64,000 bases of DNA from Domibacillus sp. DTU_2020_1001157_1_SI_ALB_TIR_016. Its GTDB lineage: Bacteria; Bacillota; Bacilli; Bacillales; Domibacillaceae. The stretch covers positions 1,240,001-1,304,000 of the forward strand of contig NZ_CP135439.1 in NCBI RefSeq assembly GCF_032341995.1, read 5' to 3'. Shown here one piece after another: positions 15,816 to 27,257 of the stretch. The position numbers were made by a program, and so were the translations under genes. Within the stretch, counting starts at the first letter, position 1. Every line of letters begins with the position of its first letter. Below the pieces are notes generated by a model that was not told where the DNA came from, did not search any database, and saw only the letters and a list, made by a program, of their open reading frames with translations.

Positions 15816-16952
15816 ATGACAAAAGCAGCTTATCTTCATATTCCGTTTTGCCATCATATTTGTCATTATTGTGATTTTAATAAAGTATTTATGAAAAACC
15901 AGCCAGTGGAAGAGTATTTGAATGCACTTGATAAAGAAATGGCGATGGCCAGCGTCAAGCAGGGACTGCAGTCGATTTTTGTAGGGGGCGGAACACCGAC
16001 CTCCCTAAATGAGGCACAGCTTCTTCAGCTGGTCGAGTCAATCCAACAGCGGCTTCCTCTGCAGCCGGGTGCCGAGTATACATTCGAAGCCAATCCGGGC
16101 GACTTAACACCTGAAAAACTGCGCATTTTAAAAGAAGGCGGCGTAAACCGGCTGAGCATTGGGGTTCAGTCCTTTAATGACGCTCATTTAAAACGGATCG
16201 GGCGCACGCATACGAAAGAAGATGTTCTGCGCACGGTCCGGGATGCTGAACGGGCAGGCTTTGATCATTTAAGCATTGATTTAATTTATGGACTGCCGGA
16301 GCAGACGGTTGAGGATGCAGTGGATACAGTAAAGCAGGCACTGGCACTTGGCCTTCCGCATTACTCCGCTTATTCACTTATCATCGAACCGAAAACGGTT
16401 TTTTATAATTTAATGGCCAAAGGCCGCCTCCCGCTTCCAAAGGAAGAAGCGGAAGCGGATATGTACGAAGCCGTCATGAGAGAAATGGAAGCGCACGGGC
16501 TTCATCAATATGAAATCAGCAATTTTGCTCGTCCGGGATTTGAAAGTATTCATAACATTACGTATTGGAACAATGAAGAATATTATGGATTCGGTGCCGG
16601 TGCGCACGGGTATGTAGATGGAGAGCGATACGCAAATTTTGGCCCGCTTAAAAAATACATGCAGCCCATTGAGCGTAATGAACAGCCGCGTATGTCTTCC
16701 CAAAGAGTAACGAAGCCGGAACAAATGGAAGAAGAAATGTTTCTCGGATTGCGAAAAATGGAGGGTGTGTCTATCGCAGCGTTCGAGAAACAATACGGAG
16801 AAAGCCCGGTCCGGCTGTTTCAAAAAGCTATCCAGGAAATGACGAGCCGTGGACTGCTTGAGGTGGAAGAAGGGTTTATCCGCCTTACCCACCGTGGAAA
16901 GTTTCTCGGAAATGAAGTGTTTCAATCTTTTTTAATTGGCGCACAAATGTGA
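15816..16952 (+). CDS. hemW: HemW, radical SAM heme chaperone (coproporphyrinogen oxidase-like)
   Basis: A 378-aa radical SAM protein. The iron-sulfur motif is CHHICHYCDF (CX3CX2C followed by F rather than the fourth Cys of HemN), which places it with HemW, a heme-binding chaperone, rather than true HemN. GGGTPTSL (SAM binding) and the C-terminal HemN domain follow. ATG 15816 gives an N-terminus like that of relatives and lies after AAGGGCGTGA; GTG 15807 is the alternative. Confidence 0.93.
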   Translation: MTKAAYLHIPFCHHICHYCDFNKVFMKNQPVEEYLNALDKEMAMASVKQGLQSIFVGGGTPTSLNEAQLLQLVESIQQRLPLQPGAEYTFEANPGDLTPEKLRILKEGGVNRLSIGVQSFNDAHLKRIGRTHTKEDVLRTVRDAERAGFDHLSIDLIYGLPEQTVEDAVDTVKQALALGLPHYSAYSLIIEPKTVFYNLMAKGRLPLPKEEAEADMYEAVMREMEAHGLHQYEISNFARPGFESIHNITYWNNEEYYGFGAGAHGYVDGERYANFGPLKKYMQPIERNEQPRMSSQRVTKPEQMEEEMFLGLRKMEGVSIAAFEKQYGESPVRLFQKAIQEMTSRGLLEVEEGFIRLTHRGKFLGNEVFQSFLIGAQM

Positions 16953-16961
16953 GCGTACTCG

Positions 16962-16988
16962 TTGACAGACAAAAAGGATTTTGATAAT
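16962..16988 (+). promoter_or_regulatory. Sigma-A promoter of the hrcA operon
   Basis: A perfect TTGACA lies at 16962-16967. The -10 is GATAAT (16983-16988, 15-bp spacer) or TAATTT two bases on (17 bp). It is directly upstream of the CIRCE operator. Confidence 0.7.
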
Positions 16989-17000
16989 TTAAATGTAGAT

Positions 17001-17027
17001 TTAGCACTCGAATACAAAGAGTGCTAA
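17001..17027 (+). promoter_or_regulatory. CIRCE operator bound by HrcA
   Basis: A perfect inverted repeat TTAGCACTC-N9-GAGTGCTAA, the classical CIRCE element. HrcA binds it and represses the class I heat-shock operon at normal temperature. It lies between the promoter and the hrcA start, also within the 5' end of the mRNA. Confidence 0.98.
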
Positions 17028-17041
17028 CAGAGGTGATATAC

Positions 17042-18076
17042 GTGCTGACAGACCGCCAACTTTTCATCTTGCAGATTATCATTGACGATTTTATTCGTTC
17101 GGCGCAGCCAGTCGGTTCACGCAATCTTGCCAAGAAAGAGGAAATTTCCTTTAGTCCGGCCACTATTCGTAATGAAATGGCGGATTTGGAGGAAATGGGG
17201 TTTTTGGAAAAAACGCATACCTCATCCGGCCGTGTTCCGTCGGAAAAAGGGTACCGGTATTACGTAGATCACTTACTGTCACCGGGATCCTTGCGGCGCA
17301 GCGAACGGACAGCGATTCATTCTATTTTTGCCGACAGGCAGGAAGGGCTTGAAAAAGCCGTTCAAAATGCAGCGACGATTTTGTCAGAATTGACAAATTA
17401 TACATCGATCGTTCTTGGGCCGAAATTTAACGACCACCGGGTTAAACGCCTGCAAATTATTCCCATTGATACCGAGTCTGCTGTTGCCATCATCGTAACT
17501 GACACGGGACATGTGGAAAATAGAATTTTCTCTCTGCCGGAAGGAATAGAGCCGTCAGATATTGAAAAAATGGTCAATATTTTAAATGATCGGCTGACCG
17601 GTGTGCCATTGGCAGAGCTTCGCCGAAAAATTTACAAAGAAACAGCGGAATTAATGAGACGGCATCTTCACAATTACGAAGCTGTACTGCATATGTTTGC
17701 GGAAGCTTCCGGCGGCCCGCCAATCGGCAAGCTGTTTATCGGGGGCAAAACAAATATTTTCAATCAGCCGGAATTTCGTGATGTGGAAAAAGTCCGCCTA
17801 GTGATGGACATGATGGAGAAAGAACAAGATGTGTATGAGTTAATCCGTCCGACAGAAACCGGTGTACAGGTGAGAATCGGAACGGAAAACGCGGAGCAGG
17901 CAATGGAGGACTGCAGTTTAATTACGGCGTCTTATTCCGTTGGGGATGAGCCGGTTGGCACCATTGCCATTCTTGGTCCGAAACGGATGGAGTATTCGCG
18001 TGTGATTACACTTGTGGATTTTTTAAGTCATGACATGACAAAGGTGCTGACGCGCCTTTACAATACGCGAACATAA
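17042..18076 (+). CDS. hrcA: Heat-inducible transcription repressor HrcA
   Basis: The CIRCE-binding repressor, 344 aa, whose folding depends on GroEL. An N-terminal winged helix ([18 protein letters not shown] to [15 protein letters not shown], about residues 1-78) is followed by a GAF-like dimerisation domain. GTG 17042 is chosen by AGAGGTGAT at 17029-17037; an in-frame GTG at 17021 lies inside the operator. It is first in hrcA-grpE-dnaK-dnaJ-prmA-rsmE-mtaB and regulates itself. Confidence 0.97.
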   Translation: MLTDRQLFILQIIIDDFIRSAQPVGSRNLAKKEEISFSPATIRNEMADLEEMGFLEKTHTSSGRVPSEKGYRYYVDHLLSPGSLRRSERTAIHSIFADRQEGLEKAVQNAATILSELTNYTSIVLGPKFNDHRVKRLQIIPIDTESAVAIIVTDTGHVENRIFSLPEGIEPSDIEKMVNILNDRLTGVPLAELRRKIYKETAELMRRHLHNYEAVLHMFAEASGGPPIGKLFIGGKTNIFNQPEFRDVEKVRLVMDMMEKEQDVYELIRPTETGVQVRIGTENAEQAMEDCSLITASYSVGDEPVGTIAILGPKRMEYSRVITLVDFLSHDMTKVLTRLYNTRT

Positions 18077-18105
18077 ATTGATGATAAATGTTGGAGGTGA
18101 CATCA

Positions 18106-18678
18106 GTGGCAGAAGAACAAAAGCCATTGACGGAAGAAAAACCAGCCGATGAGGCGGTTTCTTCTACAGAAGAGCAAGGTACGGTTGAAGTAGAAGTGGA
18201 TCAAACAATCATTGAAGAGGTAGAAGAAGAATCAAAGGAAGAGCAGTTTCAAAAACAGCTTGATGAAGCAGAGGAACGTTATCTGCGGTTGCGGGCAGAT
18301 TTCGATAATTTCCGTCGCCGGGCAAACCTGGACCGGGAAGCACAGGAAAAATACCGCGCGCAAAAGCTTGTAACGGAGCTGCTGCCAGTGCTTGATAATT
18401 TCGAGCGGGCGCTGCAGATCACTCCAGAACATGAAGAAACAAAATCTGTTCTTCAAGGAATGGAAATGGTTTATAAAACATTTGTTACAGCGCTTGAGAG
18501 CGAAGGTGTTAAGCCAATCGAAACAGTCGGAAAGCCATTTGATCCGAATGTACATCAAGCAGTCATGACAGACAGCGATGAATCAGCAGAACCAAATTCA
18601 GTTTTAGCTGAGCTGCAAAAAGGCTATACATTAAAAGATCGGGTTATTCGCCCGTCGATGGTAAAAGTAAATCAATAA
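18106..18678 (+). CDS. grpE: GrpE nucleotide exchange factor
   Basis: Releases ADP from DnaK; 190 aa. An acidic, Glu-rich N-terminus (about residues 1-50) is followed by the long coiled coil ([19 protein letters not shown]) and the C-terminal beta domain ending [16 protein letters not shown]. The start is GTG, seven bases after TTGGAGGTGA; an in-frame ATG at 18088 lies before that site and is rejected. Confidence 0.97.
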   Translation: MAEEQKPLTEEKPADEAVSSTEEQGTVEVEVDQTIIEEVEEESKEEQFQKQLDEAEERYLRLRADFDNFRRRANLDREAQEKYRAQKLVTELLPVLDNFERALQITPEHEETKSVLQGMEMVYKTFVTALESEGVKPIETVGKPFDPNVHQAVMTDSDESAEPNSVLAELQKGYTLKDRVIRPSMVKVNQ

Positions 18679-18699
18679 ATTTATTTTGATAAGCAATGA

Positions 18700-20553
<1,854 letters not shown>

Positions 20554-20562
20554 GCGAAGTCA

Positions 20563-20610
20563 CACGAAAAAGTCAAAGTCAGCGGTTTTCCGGCTTTGGC
20601 TTTTTTCGTG
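20563..20610 (+). terminator. Hairpin between dnaK and dnaJ (partial terminator)
   Basis: An outer CACG/CGTG and an A/T stem extend the inner GTCAAAGTC/GGCTTTGGC stem, with TTTTTT in the right arm. It probably attenuates reading from dnaK into dnaJ or sets a processing point; dnaJ is still expected on the operon mRNA. Confidence 0.6.
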
Positions 20611-20686
20611 AAGCAATTTAATTTACCAATGAAGAGCAGATGTATGTTAAAATAGCGGTTATGTGAATAAAACGGGAGTGAAAACG

Positions 20687-21805
20687 GTGAGTAAACGGGA
20701 TTATTATGACGTACTAGGCGTCGGTAAAACAGCTTCAAAAGACGAAATTAAAAAAGCATACCGAAAGCTGTCTAAAAAATATCATCCGGATATCAATAAA
20801 GAAGCGGGCGCGGATGAGAAGTTTAAAGAGATTTCGGAAGCTTATGAAGTGCTGAGCGATGAGTCAAAAAGAGCCCAGTACGACCAATTTGGCCACGCAG
20901 GCCCGCAGCAGGGCGGATTCGGCGGTGGCGGATTCTCCGGCTTTGGCGGCGGTTTTGATGATATTTTCAGTACCTTTTTCGGCGGTGGAGGCCGCAGACG
21001 CGATCCGAATGCGCCCCGTCAGGGAGACGACCTTCAATATACAATGACTTTGACATTTGAAGAAGCGGTTTTCGGGGTGGAAAAAGATATTACCATTCCG
21101 AAAGAAGAAGAGTGCGGAACGTGCGACGGAAGCGGTGCGAAGCCGGGCACATCTCCTGAAACGTGCTCACACTGTGGCGGAGCCGGCCAGGTAAATGTGG
21201 AGCAAAACACACCATTTGGCCGTGTAGCAACGCGCCGTACTTGTCATCATTGCAGCGGTACAGGCAAAATGATTAAAGATAAATGTTCTACATGTGGCGG
21301 AGACGGCCGCGTAACGAAAAACAAAAAAATCAATGTGAAAGTGCCTGCTGGTATTGATGAAGGCCAGCAAATCCGTTTATCCGGGCAGGGAGAAGCCGGT
21401 ATTAACGGGGGACCTCCAGGCGATTTGTATGTTGTATTCCGGGTGCGCGAACATGAATTATTCGAACGGGACGGCGACGATATTTACTGTGAAATGCCGA
21501 TCACATTCGTACAGGCTGCTCTTGGTGATGAAATCGAAGTGCCGACGGTTCACGGTAAAGTGAAGCTGAAGATTCCGGCTGGCACACAAAGCGGCACCAG
21601 ATTCCGTCTGCGCGGCAAGGGCGTAGCCAATGTAAGAGGTTTTGGCACAGGCGATCAGCATGTTTTAGTAAAAGTAATTACACCGGTAAAACTAAATGAA
21701 AAGCAAAAACAGCTTCTGCGGGAGTTTGCAGAGGTAAGCGGTGAGCAGCCAAGCGAAGAAGATGGCTTTTTTGATAAAGTAAAACGCGCACTCAAGCGTG
21801 ATTAA
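20687..21805 (+). CDS. dnaJ: Molecular chaperone DnaJ
   Basis: Hsp40 partner of DnaK, 372 aa. The J domain (residues 1-70) contains HPD in [10 protein letters not shown] Gly/Phe-rich stretch (about 73-105) follows. Four CxxCxGxG zinc repeats are intact: [35 protein letters not shown] 20687 follows CGGGAGTGA; upstream in-frame codons back to 20663 are rejected. Confidence 0.97.
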   Translation: MSKRDYYDVLGVGKTASKDEIKKAYRKLSKKYHPDINKEAGADEKFKEISEAYEVLSDESKRAQYDQFGHAGPQQGGFGGGGFSGFGGGFDDIFSTFFGGGGRRRDPNAPRQGDDLQYTMTLTFEEAVFGVEKDITIPKEEECGTCDGSGAKPGTSPETCSHCGGAGQVNVEQNTPFGRVATRRTCHHCSGTGKMIKDKCSTCGGDGRVTKNKKINVKVPAGIDEGQQIRLSGQGEAGINGGPPGDLYVVFRVREHELFERDGDDIYCEMPITFVQAALGDEIEVPTVHGKVKLKIPAGTQSGTRFRLRGKGVANVRGFGTGDQHVLVKVITPVKLNEKQKQLLREFAEVSGEQPSEEDGFFDKVKRALKRD

Positions 21806-21829
21806 ATGGCATGATGGGAGCGGACATAT

Positions 21830-22774
21830 ATGAAGTGGTCAGAAATTTGCATTGAAACCGTAAACGATGCAGTTGAACCAATTTCGAATATTTTACATGA
21901 GGCAGGGGCGAGCGGTGTTGTCATTGAAGACCGTGCCGAGCTTGATAAGAAGCGGGAAGGCGGCCTTTTCGGTGAATTGTACGAGCTGAACCCGAACGAC
22001 TACCCGGATGAGGGAGTGGCTGTAAAAGCGTACCTGCCGGTAAACAGTTTTCTGCAGGAGACGGTTGATGATATTACAGCTGCTGTTAAAAATTTGTCTG
22101 CTTATCAAATTGATACTGGAAAGCTGCGCGTATCTGTCAGCGAAGTACATGAAGAAGACTGGGCAACAGCATGGAAACAATACTATAATCCGGTAAAAAT
22201 CTCTGAAAAATTTACGATTGTCCCTACATGGGAAGAGTATGAGCCATTTTCAACCGATGAACTCATCATTGAGCTGGACCCGGGCATGGCATTTGGTACA
22301 GGAACGCATCCAACAACCGTAATGTGCCTGCAGGCGCTGGAACGGTTTGTGAAACCAGACCACCATGTGGTGGATGTGGGAACAGGATCAGGGGTGCTGG
22401 CTATTGGGGCCGCTCTGCTGGGAGCTTCTCGTGTTACGGCACTTGATTTAGATGAAGTAGCCGTATCAGCAGCACGCCAGAATGTGGCGCTCAACCATGC
22501 AGAACACATTGTTACAGTTTCTAAAAACAATTTAATTGACGGAATTGACGACCAGCCCGATGTAGTTGTCTCCAATATTTTAGCGGAAGTAATTATTTCC
22601 TTTACCGATGACGTAGCGTCAATCCTGCGTCCGGGCGGATTCTTTATTGCATCCGGTATTATCGGGCAGAAAAAAGACGAGGTTCGCAAAGCGATGACGG
22701 ATGCTGGTTTATTTATCGAAGAAACCGTAGTCATGGAAGACTGGGTCTGCATCGTCGGCAAAAAAGCGGAATGA
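21830..22774 (+). CDS. prmA: Ribosomal protein L11 methyltransferase
   Basis: SAM-dependent methylation of L11; 314 aa. An N-terminal substrate-recognition domain (about 1-100) is joined to the methyltransferase domain: GMAFGTGTHPTT, VVDVGTGSGVLAIGAALLGA (motif I, about 181-200), ALDLDEVAV and NILAEVI. It is the fifth gene of the heat-shock operon, as in B. subtilis. Confidence 0.96.
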   Translation: MKWSEICIETVNDAVEPISNILHEAGASGVVIEDRAELDKKREGGLFGELYELNPNDYPDEGVAVKAYLPVNSFLQETVDDITAAVKNLSAYQIDTGKLRVSVSEVHEEDWATAWKQYYNPVKISEKFTIVPTWEEYEPFSTDELIIELDPGMAFGTGTHPTTVMCLQALERFVKPDHHVVDVGTGSGVLAIGAALLGASRVTALDLDEVAVSAARQNVALNHAEHIVTVSKNNLIDGIDDQPDVVVSNILAEVIISFTDDVASILRPGGFFIASGIIGQKKDEVRKAMTDAGLFIEETVVMEDWVCIVGKKAE

Positions 22775-22787
22775 TAGAGGTGCAAGT

Positions 22788-23537
22788 ATGCAGCGATATT
22801 TCTTAACGAGCGGGCAGAATGCAGAAAACATTCATTTTTCAAAAGAAGATGCGCATCACATCCGCCGGGTTATGCGGATGGAAGAAGGAGACCGTGTTTA
22901 TGCCGTCTTCCCGGAAGGCAAAGCAGGGGTGGCTGTCCTAACGTCTGTAACAGACACCTCTGTTGAAGCAAGAATAGAGGAATGGCTTGAGCAGTCAACG
23001 GAAATGCCGGCTGAGGTTGTGGTTGCCTGCGGTCTTGTGAAAGGCGATAAATTCGATTATATTATACAGAAAGGAACAGAACTCGGCGCTGCCGGGTTTG
23101 TTCCATTTGAAGCGGAGCGCTCGATCGTAAAGTGGGATCCGAAAAAAGGAGCCAAAAAAACAGAGCGCTGGCAGAAAATTGCTAAAGAAGCGGCGGAACA
23201 GTCACACCGAAACCGAATTCCAGACGTAGCAGAACCTGCGTCTATGAAGCAGATGATTGAGCAGTCAAGCACGTTTGATGTGAAAATCTTTGCTTATGAA
23301 GAAACAGCTAAATCAGGAGAAATGACGGCATTTTATGAGGCTGTTCATTCATTGAAGCCAGGCGGGCGAATGCTGGTCGTCACCGGTCCGGAAGGCGGGT
23401 TTTCTGAAAAAGAAGCGGCTCAGCTGCAGGATTCAGGCTTTATTCCCTGTGCCCTTGGCCCAAGAATTCTTCGGGCAGAAACGGCGCCTTTGTATGTGCT
23501 GTCGGCGGTTTCGTTTTATTTAGAATTGAAGAGGTGA
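22788..23537 (+). CDS. rsmE: 16S rRNA (uracil(1498)-N3)-methyltransferase
   Basis: A SPOUT-fold methyltransferase for U1498 of 16S rRNA; 249 aa. An N-terminal PUA-like domain (MQRYFLTSGQ, HHIRRVMRMEEGD) is followed by the knotted domain with VTGPEGGFSEKEA and LGPRILRAETAP, the SAM-binding loops. It is 13 bases after prmA and overlaps the start region of mtaB. Confidence 0.95.
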   Translation: MQRYFLTSGQNAENIHFSKEDAHHIRRVMRMEEGDRVYAVFPEGKAGVAVLTSVTDTSVEARIEEWLEQSTEMPAEVVVACGLVKGDKFDYIIQKGTELGAAGFVPFEAERSIVKWDPKKGAKKTERWQKIAKEAAEQSHRNRIPDVAEPASMKQMIEQSSTFDVKIFAYEETAKSGEMTAFYEAVHSLKPGGRMLVVTGPEGGFSEKEAAQLQDSGFIPCALGPRILRAETAPLYVLSAVSFYLELKR

Positions 23538-23542
23538 TCAAC

Positions 23543-24883
23543 ATGCCAACAGTGGCATTTCATACATTAGGCTGCAAAGTAAACCATTATGAAACAGAAG
23601 CAATCTGGCAGCTGTTTGAGCAGCAAGGCTATGAACGTACAGATTTTGAAAAAACGTCTGACGTTTATGTAATTAATACGTGTACTGTTACCAATACAGG
23701 TGACAAAAAAAGCCGGCAGGTGATCCGGCGCGCTGTGCGCAAAAATCCAGATGCGGTTATTTGTGTAACGGGCTGCTATGCGCAGACATCGCCGGCTGAA
23801 ATTATGGCCATTCCGGGAGTAGATATCGTTGTAGGGACACAGGATCGTGTCAAGATGCTTGATTATATCGAGCAATTTAAAGCAGAGCGCCAGCCGATCA
23901 ATGCGGTAGGCAATATTATGAAGAATCGTGTGTATGAAGAACTGGATGTGCCGGCATTTACGGACCGGACTCGTGCTTCTTTGAAAATTCAAGAAGGCTG
24001 CAATAACTTCTGCACGTTTTGTATTATCCCATGGGCACGCGGCTTAATGCGTTCGCGTGATCCGGAAGAAGTTATTCGTCAGGCAAAACAGCTGGTCGAA
24101 TCCGGCTATCAGGAAATCGTTTTAACAGGTATTCATACCGGCGGTTACGGATCTGACTTTAAGGATTATAATCTGGCGATGCTTCTTCGTGATCTTGAAG
24201 CGAAGGTGCCTGGATTAAAACGAATCCGTATTTCTTCGATTGAAGCAAGTCAGTTAACTGATGAAGTGATCGATGTAATTGACCAGTCAAATATTGTGGT
24301 CCGCCACCTGCACATTCCGCTTCAGTCCGGTTCGGACACAGTGTTAAAGCGGATGCGCCGCAAGTATACAATGGCCGCTTTTGCAGACCGCTTAAATCGG
24401 CTGAAAAAAGCACTTCCAGGACTTGCTGTAACGTCTGATGTTATTGTGGGCTTCCCGGGTGAAACAGAAGAAGAATTTATGGAGACGTACAACTTCATTC
24501 AAGAACATGGCTTCTCCGAGCTGCACGTATTCCCGTATTCAAAACGGACGGGTACGCCGGCAGCCCGAATGGAAGATCAAGTAGATGAAGAAGTGAAAAA
24601 TGAGCGTGTTCATAAGTTGATCGCCCTGTCCGACCAGCTTGCAAAGGAATACGCAGCCCGTTTTGAAAACGAAGTGCTTGAAGTGATTCCGGAAGAACCG
24701 TTCGGAGAAGGCGGAGAAGGCGGAGAAGGACTTTACAGCGGTTATACCGACAATTACTTAAAAGTGGTTTTCCCGGCTACAGAAGACATGGTAGGGAAAA
24801 TTGTAAAAGTGAAAATTACAAAAGCTGGCTACCCATACAACGAAGGACAATTTGTCCGCGTTCTTGAACCAGTTCACGCATAA
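23543..24883 (+). CDS. mtaB: MtaB, tRNA t6A37 methylthiotransferase
   Basis: Adds a methylthio group to N6-threonylcarbamoyladenosine-37 of tRNA; 446 aa. The UPF0004 domain starts AFHTLGCKVNHYETEA with further cysteines in NTCTVTN and GCYAQ; the radical SAM cluster motif is CNNFCTFC (about 153-160). A TRAM-like RNA-binding segment is at the C-terminus. Near residue 392 the sequence has GEGGEGGEG from a 9-base tandem repeat. ATG 23543 follows AGAGGTGAT. Confidence 0.96.
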   Translation: MPTVAFHTLGCKVNHYETEAIWQLFEQQGYERTDFEKTSDVYVINTCTVTNTGDKKSRQVIRRAVRKNPDAVICVTGCYAQTSPAEIMAIPGVDIVVGTQDRVKMLDYIEQFKAERQPINAVGNIMKNRVYEELDVPAFTDRTRASLKIQEGCNNFCTFCIIPWARGLMRSRDPEEVIRQAKQLVESGYQEIVLTGIHTGGYGSDFKDYNLAMLLRDLEAKVPGLKRIRISSIEASQLTDEVIDVIDQSNIVVRHLHIPLQSGSDTVLKRMRRKYTMAAFADRLNRLKKALPGLAVTSDVIVGFPGETEEEFMETYNFIQEHGFSELHVFPYSKRTGTPAARMEDQVDEEVKNERVHKLIALSDQLAKEYAARFENEVLEVIPEEPFGEGGEGGEGLYSGYTDNYLKVVFPATEDMVGKIVKVKITKAGYPYNEGQFVRVLEPVHA

Positions 24884-24885
24884 TC

Positions 24886-24914
24886 AAAAGCCGGCCGCTG
24901 TGCCGGCTTTTTTT
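24886..24914 (+). terminator. Terminator of the heat-shock operon
   Basis: AAAAGCCGGC and GCCGGCTTTT-type arms with a short ccgctgt loop and seven T close the hrcA-mtaB transcript. Confidence 0.9.
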
Positions 24915-24993
24915 GCTGCTGTTTCTCGCAAGCTGCCCAGAATAATGATAAACTAAAGAGGTACGGACAACTAACCGAAAGGGGATCATGAAG

Positions 24994-25677
24994 ATGATTA
25001 CCGATACATTTGGAAATATTGCTAAAACGATTGACCATACGCTGTTAAAAGCAGATGCCACAAAGGAAGAAATTGCGAAGCTTTGTGAGGAAGCAAACCG
25101 GCACGGCTTTGCATCGGTCTGCGTGAATCCAGCGCGAGTTAAGCAGGCGGCCGAACTCCTGCGGGGATCGGAAGTAAAGGTTTGTACAGTGATCGGCTTC
25201 CCGCTTGGCGCTACGCTGACGGAAGTAAAAGCGTTTGAAACAAAAGCAGCGATTGAGCACGGAGCGACAGAAGTCGATATGGTGATCAATATCGGCGCTT
25301 TAAAAGACGGCGACACGGAAACCGTTCAAAAAGATATCAAAGCGGTTGTGGCTTCCGCGCAGGGAAAAGCGCTTGTAAAAGTGATTATTGAAACAAGCCT
25401 GTTAACACAAAAAGAAAAGAAAACAGCATGCGAGCTCGCAGTGGCTGCAGGAGCGGATTATGTTAAAACATCAACCGGCTTTTCAGCGGGCGGAGCAACG
25501 GAAGGAGATATACGCTTAATGCGTGAAACGGTCGGGCCTAAAGTAGGCGTAAAAGCTTCAGGAGGCGTTCGTACCCAGCAGGATGCTATGACGATGGTGA
25601 AAGCAGGAGCGACACGAATCGGCGCAAGTTCAGGAATCGCCATTGTAACCGGAGTTGAAGGAGAAGCCGGATATTAA
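24994..25677 (+). CDS. deoC: Deoxyribose-phosphate aldolase
   Basis: Cleaves 2-deoxyribose 5-phosphate to acetaldehyde and glyceraldehyde 3-phosphate; 227 aa. The Schiff-base lysine lies in [11 protein letters not shown] (about residue 154); [20 protein letters not shown] and KASGGVRT are also conserved. AAAGGGGAT at 24978-24986 fits ATG 24994 better than ATG 24988, which is only a few bases away from it. In B. subtilis deoC is elsewhere with nucleoside genes; here it lies alone between mtaB and rpsU. Confidence 0.95.
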   Translation: MITDTFGNIAKTIDHTLLKADATKEEIAKLCEEANRHGFASVCVNPARVKQAAELLRGSEVKVCTVIGFPLGATLTEVKAFETKAAIEHGATEVDMVINIGALKDGDTETVQKDIKAVVASAQGKALVKVIIETSLLTQKEKKTACELAVAAGADYVKTSTGFSAGGATEGDIRLMRETVGPKVGVKASGGVRTQQDAMTMVKAGATRIGASSGIAIVTGVEGEAGY

Positions 25678-25704
25678 TTATGAATCTTTTGTAAAGAAAG
25701 TTTC

Positions 25705-25733
25705 TTGACCGAATACTATGCATGTATTATAAT
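25705..25733 (+). promoter_or_regulatory. Strong sigma-A promoter of rpsU
   Basis: TTGACC (25705-25710), a 17-bp spacer and a perfect TATAAT (25728-25733) lie 53 bases before rpsU. Confidence 0.9.
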
Positions 25734-25786
25734 AGTGCAGTACATGGAATTTCCATCGTAATGTGTTCGGAGGGAGGGAAAAAGAA

Positions 25787-25960
25787 ATGTCAAAAACTGT
25801 TGTTCGCAAAAACGAATCGCTTGAAGATGCTCTTCGCCGTTTCAAGAAAACTGTTTCTAAAACTGGCACCCTGCAGGAGTACAGAAAGCGCGAATTTTAT
25901 GAAAAACCAAGCGTGAAACGCAAAAAGAAATCAGAAGCAGCTCGTAAACGTAAGTTCTAA
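25787..25960 (+). CDS. rpsU: 30S ribosomal protein S21
   Basis: A 57-aa, very basic protein starting [20 protein letters not shown], diagnostic of S21, with the lysine/arginine-rich tail [24 protein letters not shown] lies upstream; the in-frame codons back to 25763 overlap that site. It is followed 14 bases later by yqeY, the usual rpsU-yqeY pair. Confidence 0.98.
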   Translation: MSKTVVRKNESLEDALRRFKKTVSKTGTLQEYRKREFYEKPSVKRKKKSEAARKRKF

Positions 25961-25974
25961 GAGGAGGTTTTTAT

Positions 25975-26421
25975 ATGAGTCTTCTCGGACGTCTTAATGA
26001 TGAGATGAAGCAAGCGATGAAGAACAAAGAGAAAGAAAAGCTGACAGTCATCCGCATGCTCAAAGCTGCATTGCAAAATGAAAGTATTAAAGCAGGCGGC
26101 CGCGACCTGACAGAAGAGGAAGAACTGACAGTCCTTTCTCGCGAAGTGAAACAGCGCAAAGACTCCCTCCACGAGTTTGAAAAAGCCGGCCGTGAGGATC
26201 TTGTGGCCAAAATTCAGACTGAACTGACTTACGTGAACGAATATATGCCGGAACAGCTTTCAGAAGAAGAAGTATCAGCCATTGTGGAAGAAACAATCGC
26301 TGAAACAGGCGCTTCTGCAAAATCAGACATGGGGAAAGTGATGGCTGCGCTTATGCCAAAAGTAAAAGGCAAAGCAGATGGATCACTTGTCAATCGTCTT
26401 GTTCAGCAAAAGCTTTCCTAA
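25975..26421 (+). CDS. yqeY: YqeY, GatB/YqeY domain protein
   Basis: A 148-aa all-helical protein related to the C-terminal tRNA-binding domain of the amidotransferase subunit GatB. It starts [29 protein letters not shown] and ends in the helical domain with [20 protein letters not shown]. It may bind tRNA; the role is not established. AGAGGAGG lies before ATG. Followed by a terminator. Confidence 0.94.
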   Translation: MSLLGRLNDEMKQAMKNKEKEKLTVIRMLKAALQNESIKAGGRDLTEEEELTVLSREVKQRKDSLHEFEKAGREDLVAKIQTELTYVNEYMPEQLSEEEVSAIVEETIAETGASAKSDMGKVMAALMPKVKGKADGSLVNRLVQQKLS

Positions 26422-26458
26422 AAAGCTGCCGTCCTTAATTGGGCGGCAGTTTTTTTAT
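26422..26458 (+). terminator. Terminator of rpsU-yqeY
   Basis: CTGCCGTCC and GGGCGGCAG pair around ttaatt, followed by eight T. Confidence 0.92.
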
Positions 26459-26537
26459 TTTATTTTATGAAACTTTTTTCCTGTTTATTCCGTATAAATA
26501 AGAAACAACCTACAGAAAGGCGGTGAAATCAAGTGAC

Positions 26538-27242
26538 ATGAGAAACTGGACAGGGCTGCTTGCAGGTTTTCCAGTTTTAACGGCCTTTAACTGGAGTGAC
26601 CGGTTTATTGAGTTTGCTACACACCCTATTACGGTCATGATTTTGTTATCCGTTATGCTGGCAGGCTTTATTTTGGAATTGTTTACACCAGGCTTCGGAC
26701 TGCCCGGGATGGCTGCCACCCTTGCATTAATCATCTTTATAGCAGGCCATATGATGTCAGGTGATGCCGGGATATCAACCGTGCTGCTTATCATTGTTGG
26801 TGTTCTTTTTATTCTGGCCGAAGTCATTTTACCAGGCGGGGTTATCGGTTTTTTAGGCTTTCTCCTCTTTGCCGCAGGAGTGCTTTTTGCCGGTGCAAGC
26901 ATGCTATGGATGGCCGTTTCCCTATTGATCGCCTTTTTAGTAGCAACTGCAGTACTGATTTTGATGGTAAAGGTGTTGGGAAAAGAAATGAAATTTTTTA
27001 AAAAGTTTATTTTAAGTGATTCGACGGATACTGAACACGGCTATGTATCGAATGTGACGCGCACAGACTTAATCGGGAAAACAGGTAAAACGAAAACACC
27101 TCTGCGTCCATCAGGGACGGTTGTGATTGACGGAGAGCGCATTGATGCGGTGGCAGAAGGCGTTTTCATTCCCGCCGGGGTAGAGGTAGCCGTCGTGAAA
27201 ACAGAAGGTGTCCGGGTTGTTGTCAGAGAAATGGAGTCTTAA
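26538..27242 (+). CDS. Short NfeD-like membrane protein lacking the protease domain
   Basis: NfeD family, paired with the flotillin FloA in membrane microdomains. At 234 aa it holds only the membrane part (four to five hydrophobic helices, about residues 25-150, including FILELFTPGFGLPGM and LPGGVIGFLGF) and the C-terminal OB-fold (LIGKTGKTKTPLRPSGTVVIDGERIDAVAEG). The N-terminal ClpP-like serine protease domain of the B. subtilis homolog YqeZ (about 430 aa) is absent, and nothing upstream encodes it. ATG 26538 follows AAAGGCGGTGA; GTG 26523 is the alternative. Confidence 0.88.
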   Translation: MRNWTGLLAGFPVLTAFNWSDRFIEFATHPITVMILLSVMLAGFILELFTPGFGLPGMAATLALIIFIAGHMMSGDAGISTVLLIIVGVLFILAEVILPGGVIGFLGFLLFAAGVLFAGASMLWMAVSLLIAFLVATAVLILMVKVLGKEMKFFKKFILSDSTDTEHGYVSNVTRTDLIGKTGKTKTPLRPSGTVVIDGERIDAVAEGVFIPAGVEVAVVKTEGVRVVVREMES

Positions 27243-27257
27243 AGGAGGAAGGATCGT

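Noticed and set aside
16410..16925. A 171-aa minus-strand frame within hemW
   Set aside because: A shadow of the radical SAM gene with no start signal.
22183..22842. A 219-aa open frame on the minus strand across prmA
   Set aside because: It is antisense to a well-recognised gene, lacks a ribosome binding site and its protein is low-complexity Ser/Thr-rich, typical of a shadow frame.
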